Shown here: positions 31,579 through 32,441 of the stretch, in pieces
How the letters are laid out: every line of letters begins with the position of its first letter
Position numbering within the stretch: the stretch's first letter is position 1
Source: Rhodoferax sp.
Lineage (GTDB): Bacteria > Pseudomonadota > Gammaproteobacteria > Burkholderiales > Burkholderiaceae_C
Direction of reading: 5' to 3'
Length of the DNA: 32,441 nt
NCBI GenBank assembly: GCA_030683195.1
Contig: JAUXQA010000012.1
Coordinates: 1-32,441 of the forward strand
Notes under the pieces: model-generated
The model's database searches: none
The model's input: the letters and a program-made list of their open reading frames with translations, nothing else
Told to the model about the DNA's origin: nothing
Made by a program: the position numbers and the translations under genes

Positions 31579-32441
31579 TCAGGGAATTCGGGCAAAGTGA
31601 TCAAAGGATGCAAAGGTGTTGGCTACTGTCAGGCCCTGCCCATCGACCAGGCGCAGGCCGCGCTCAGCCTCCATCGTGCCGATGCGGGTCACAGGCGTCT
31701 GACTGACGTGGGCCGCAGCCTCAACCTCTTGCCGGGCGGCAACCGGGGCCGTAAACAGCAGCTCGTAGTCGTCGCCGCCGGCCAGGGCCCAGGTTCGCCA
31801 TTGGTTTAGAGCTATTTCAGAGCCAAATAGCCCTCTAGCCGTTGTATCACATGCCTTGGCCGCTATTAAATTAACTACTTCATCCACCTGAACAGTGGCG
31901 CCCACGCCCGACTGCACCAGGATGTGACCCAAGTCACCCAGCAGGCCGTCGCTAACATCCACGGCGGCCGTGGCCACGCCACGCAGCGCCAAACCCAAGG
32001 CGACACGCGGGGTCGGACACTCCAGGCGGGCTCTCGCGGCTGCCAGCACGTCGGCGGGCACCGCCACCTTGTTCTGCAACGCCTCCAGCGCCAGCCGGGC
32101 ATCACCCAGCGTGCCGCTCACATACAGGTCATCACCCGCCTGCGCCCCTGAGCGCAGCAGGGCTTGAGACCGCCCTGCCACCACCGGCACCTCGCCAAAT
32201 ACGGTAATGCAGATATTGAGCGGGCCTTGCGTGGTGTCGCCCCCGACCAGTTCGCAGCTGTGGGCATCGGCCAGCGCCAGCAGGCCTTCGGAAAAGGCTG
32301 CCAGCCAGGCTTCATCGGCACCTGGCAAAGCCAGCGCGAGCGTAAACGCCACCGGGCGGGCGCCACAGGCGGCCAGGTCGCTCAAGTTGACGGCCAGCGC
32401 CTTGTGGCCCAGGGTGCGCGGGTCCACATCGGCAAAAAAAT
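31579..32441 (-). CDS. thiL: Thiamine-monophosphate kinase (N-terminus outside window)
   Basis: The visible 286 residues belong to ThiL, which phosphorylates thiamine monophosphate to the diphosphate. The frame is open to the window edge (FFADVDPRTLGHKALAVNLSDLAACGARP), so the N-terminal roughly 45 residues are missing and the GTG at 32427 is not the start. Motifs seen are CELVGGDTTQGPLNICITVFGEVP, ATAAVDVSDGLLGDLGHIL and LAGGDDYELLFTA. Between the last two lies an A+T-rich segment encoding NLIAAKACDTTARGLFG, which corresponds to a copy of the dispersed repeat. The frame stays open through it. It is the first gene of the thiL-pgpA-cinA operon. Confidence 0.95.
   Translation of the reverse strand, partial: FFADVDPRTLGHKALAVNLSDLAACGARPVAFTLALALPGADEAWLAAFSEGLLALADAHSCELVGGDTTQGPLNICITVFGEVPVVAGRSQALLRSGAQAGDDLYVSGTLGDARLALEALQNKVAVPADVLAAARARLECPTPRVALGLALRGVATAAVDVSDGLLGDLGHILVQSGVGATVQVDEVVNLIAAKACDTTARGLFGSEIALNQWRTWALAGGDDYELLFTAPVAARQEVEAAAHVSQTPVTRIGTMEAERGLRLVDGQGLTVANTFASFDHFARIP
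31823..31870 (-). repeat. Dispersed repeat copy lying in frame inside thiL
   Basis: The plus strand here aligns without gaps to the reverse complement of the repeat at 9888-9935, with about 32 of 48 positions identical, including CCTCT.GCCG and GCTATT.AA. A perfect seven-base inverted repeat, GCTATTT (31811-31817) with AAATAGC (31825-31831), sits at its left border. On the thiL strand it encodes about 16 residues between the VDVSDG and GGDDYE motifs. Confidence 0.55.

Noticed and set aside
1..32441. CRISPR arrays, tRNA/rRNA genes, insertion sequences, prophage genes
   Set aside because: No regularly spaced repeats, no tRNA-like cloverleaf and no transposase, integrase or phage proteins were found on reading both strands.

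Overview
The window is G+C-rich, densely packed bacterial DNA with every gene type expected of a chromosome and no phage, integrase or transposase genes. Gene content points to a betaproteobacterium of the Burkholderiales, probably Comamonadaceae (Rhodoferax/Polaromonas-like): a thiL-pgpA-cinA operon, a tripartite-tricarboxylate-transporter (Bug/TctC) binding protein, cysteine-rich CWC protein, paired spermidine-synthase-like proteins, and short dispersed extragenic repeats. The genus is inference. No rRNA, tRNA or CRISPR array was seen.

Layout. 1-1012: end of a hybrid histidine kinase and a NarL/LuxR response regulator. 1125-4100 (minus): PepSY protein, OmpR-type regulator and PhoQ-like kinase as an operon, preceded by a glycine-zipper envelope protein. 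4193-8305: an MBL-fold hydrolase, a CWC protein with a small membrane protein, an acyl-CoA ligase and two unrecognised genes. 8384-9628 (minus): a RidA/YjgF gene with three fused domains. 9948-15827: a divergent unit of a GlxA-type regulator facing a TctC binding protein, a DUF2817 peptidase, an M81 (MlrC-like) peptidase and a D-cysteine desulfhydrase-like PLP enzyme. Two direct copies of a 48-base repeat flank this unit. 16011-18473: three small unknown genes, an MFS transporter and a small unknown gene. 18723-21597: two overlapping spermidine-synthase-like paralogues converging on an ATP-grasp-like gene. 21810-28333: a two-gene RND efflux operon, a LysR regulator and a Tat-exported Acg/nitroreductase-like protein. 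28324-29395: two genes each broken by a one-base change in a homopolymer. 29674-32441 (minus): rlpA, then cinA, pgpA and thiL (thiL cut by the window edge).

The best candidates for new biology are (a) the RidA triple fusion, which looks like a single-chain version of the normal homotrimer with unequal active sites, (b) its neighbouring peptide/sulfur-amino-acid catabolic unit bracketed by repeats, and (c) a diverged copy of the same repeat lying in frame inside thiL. All function statements come from recognising protein families by eye; no database search was possible.
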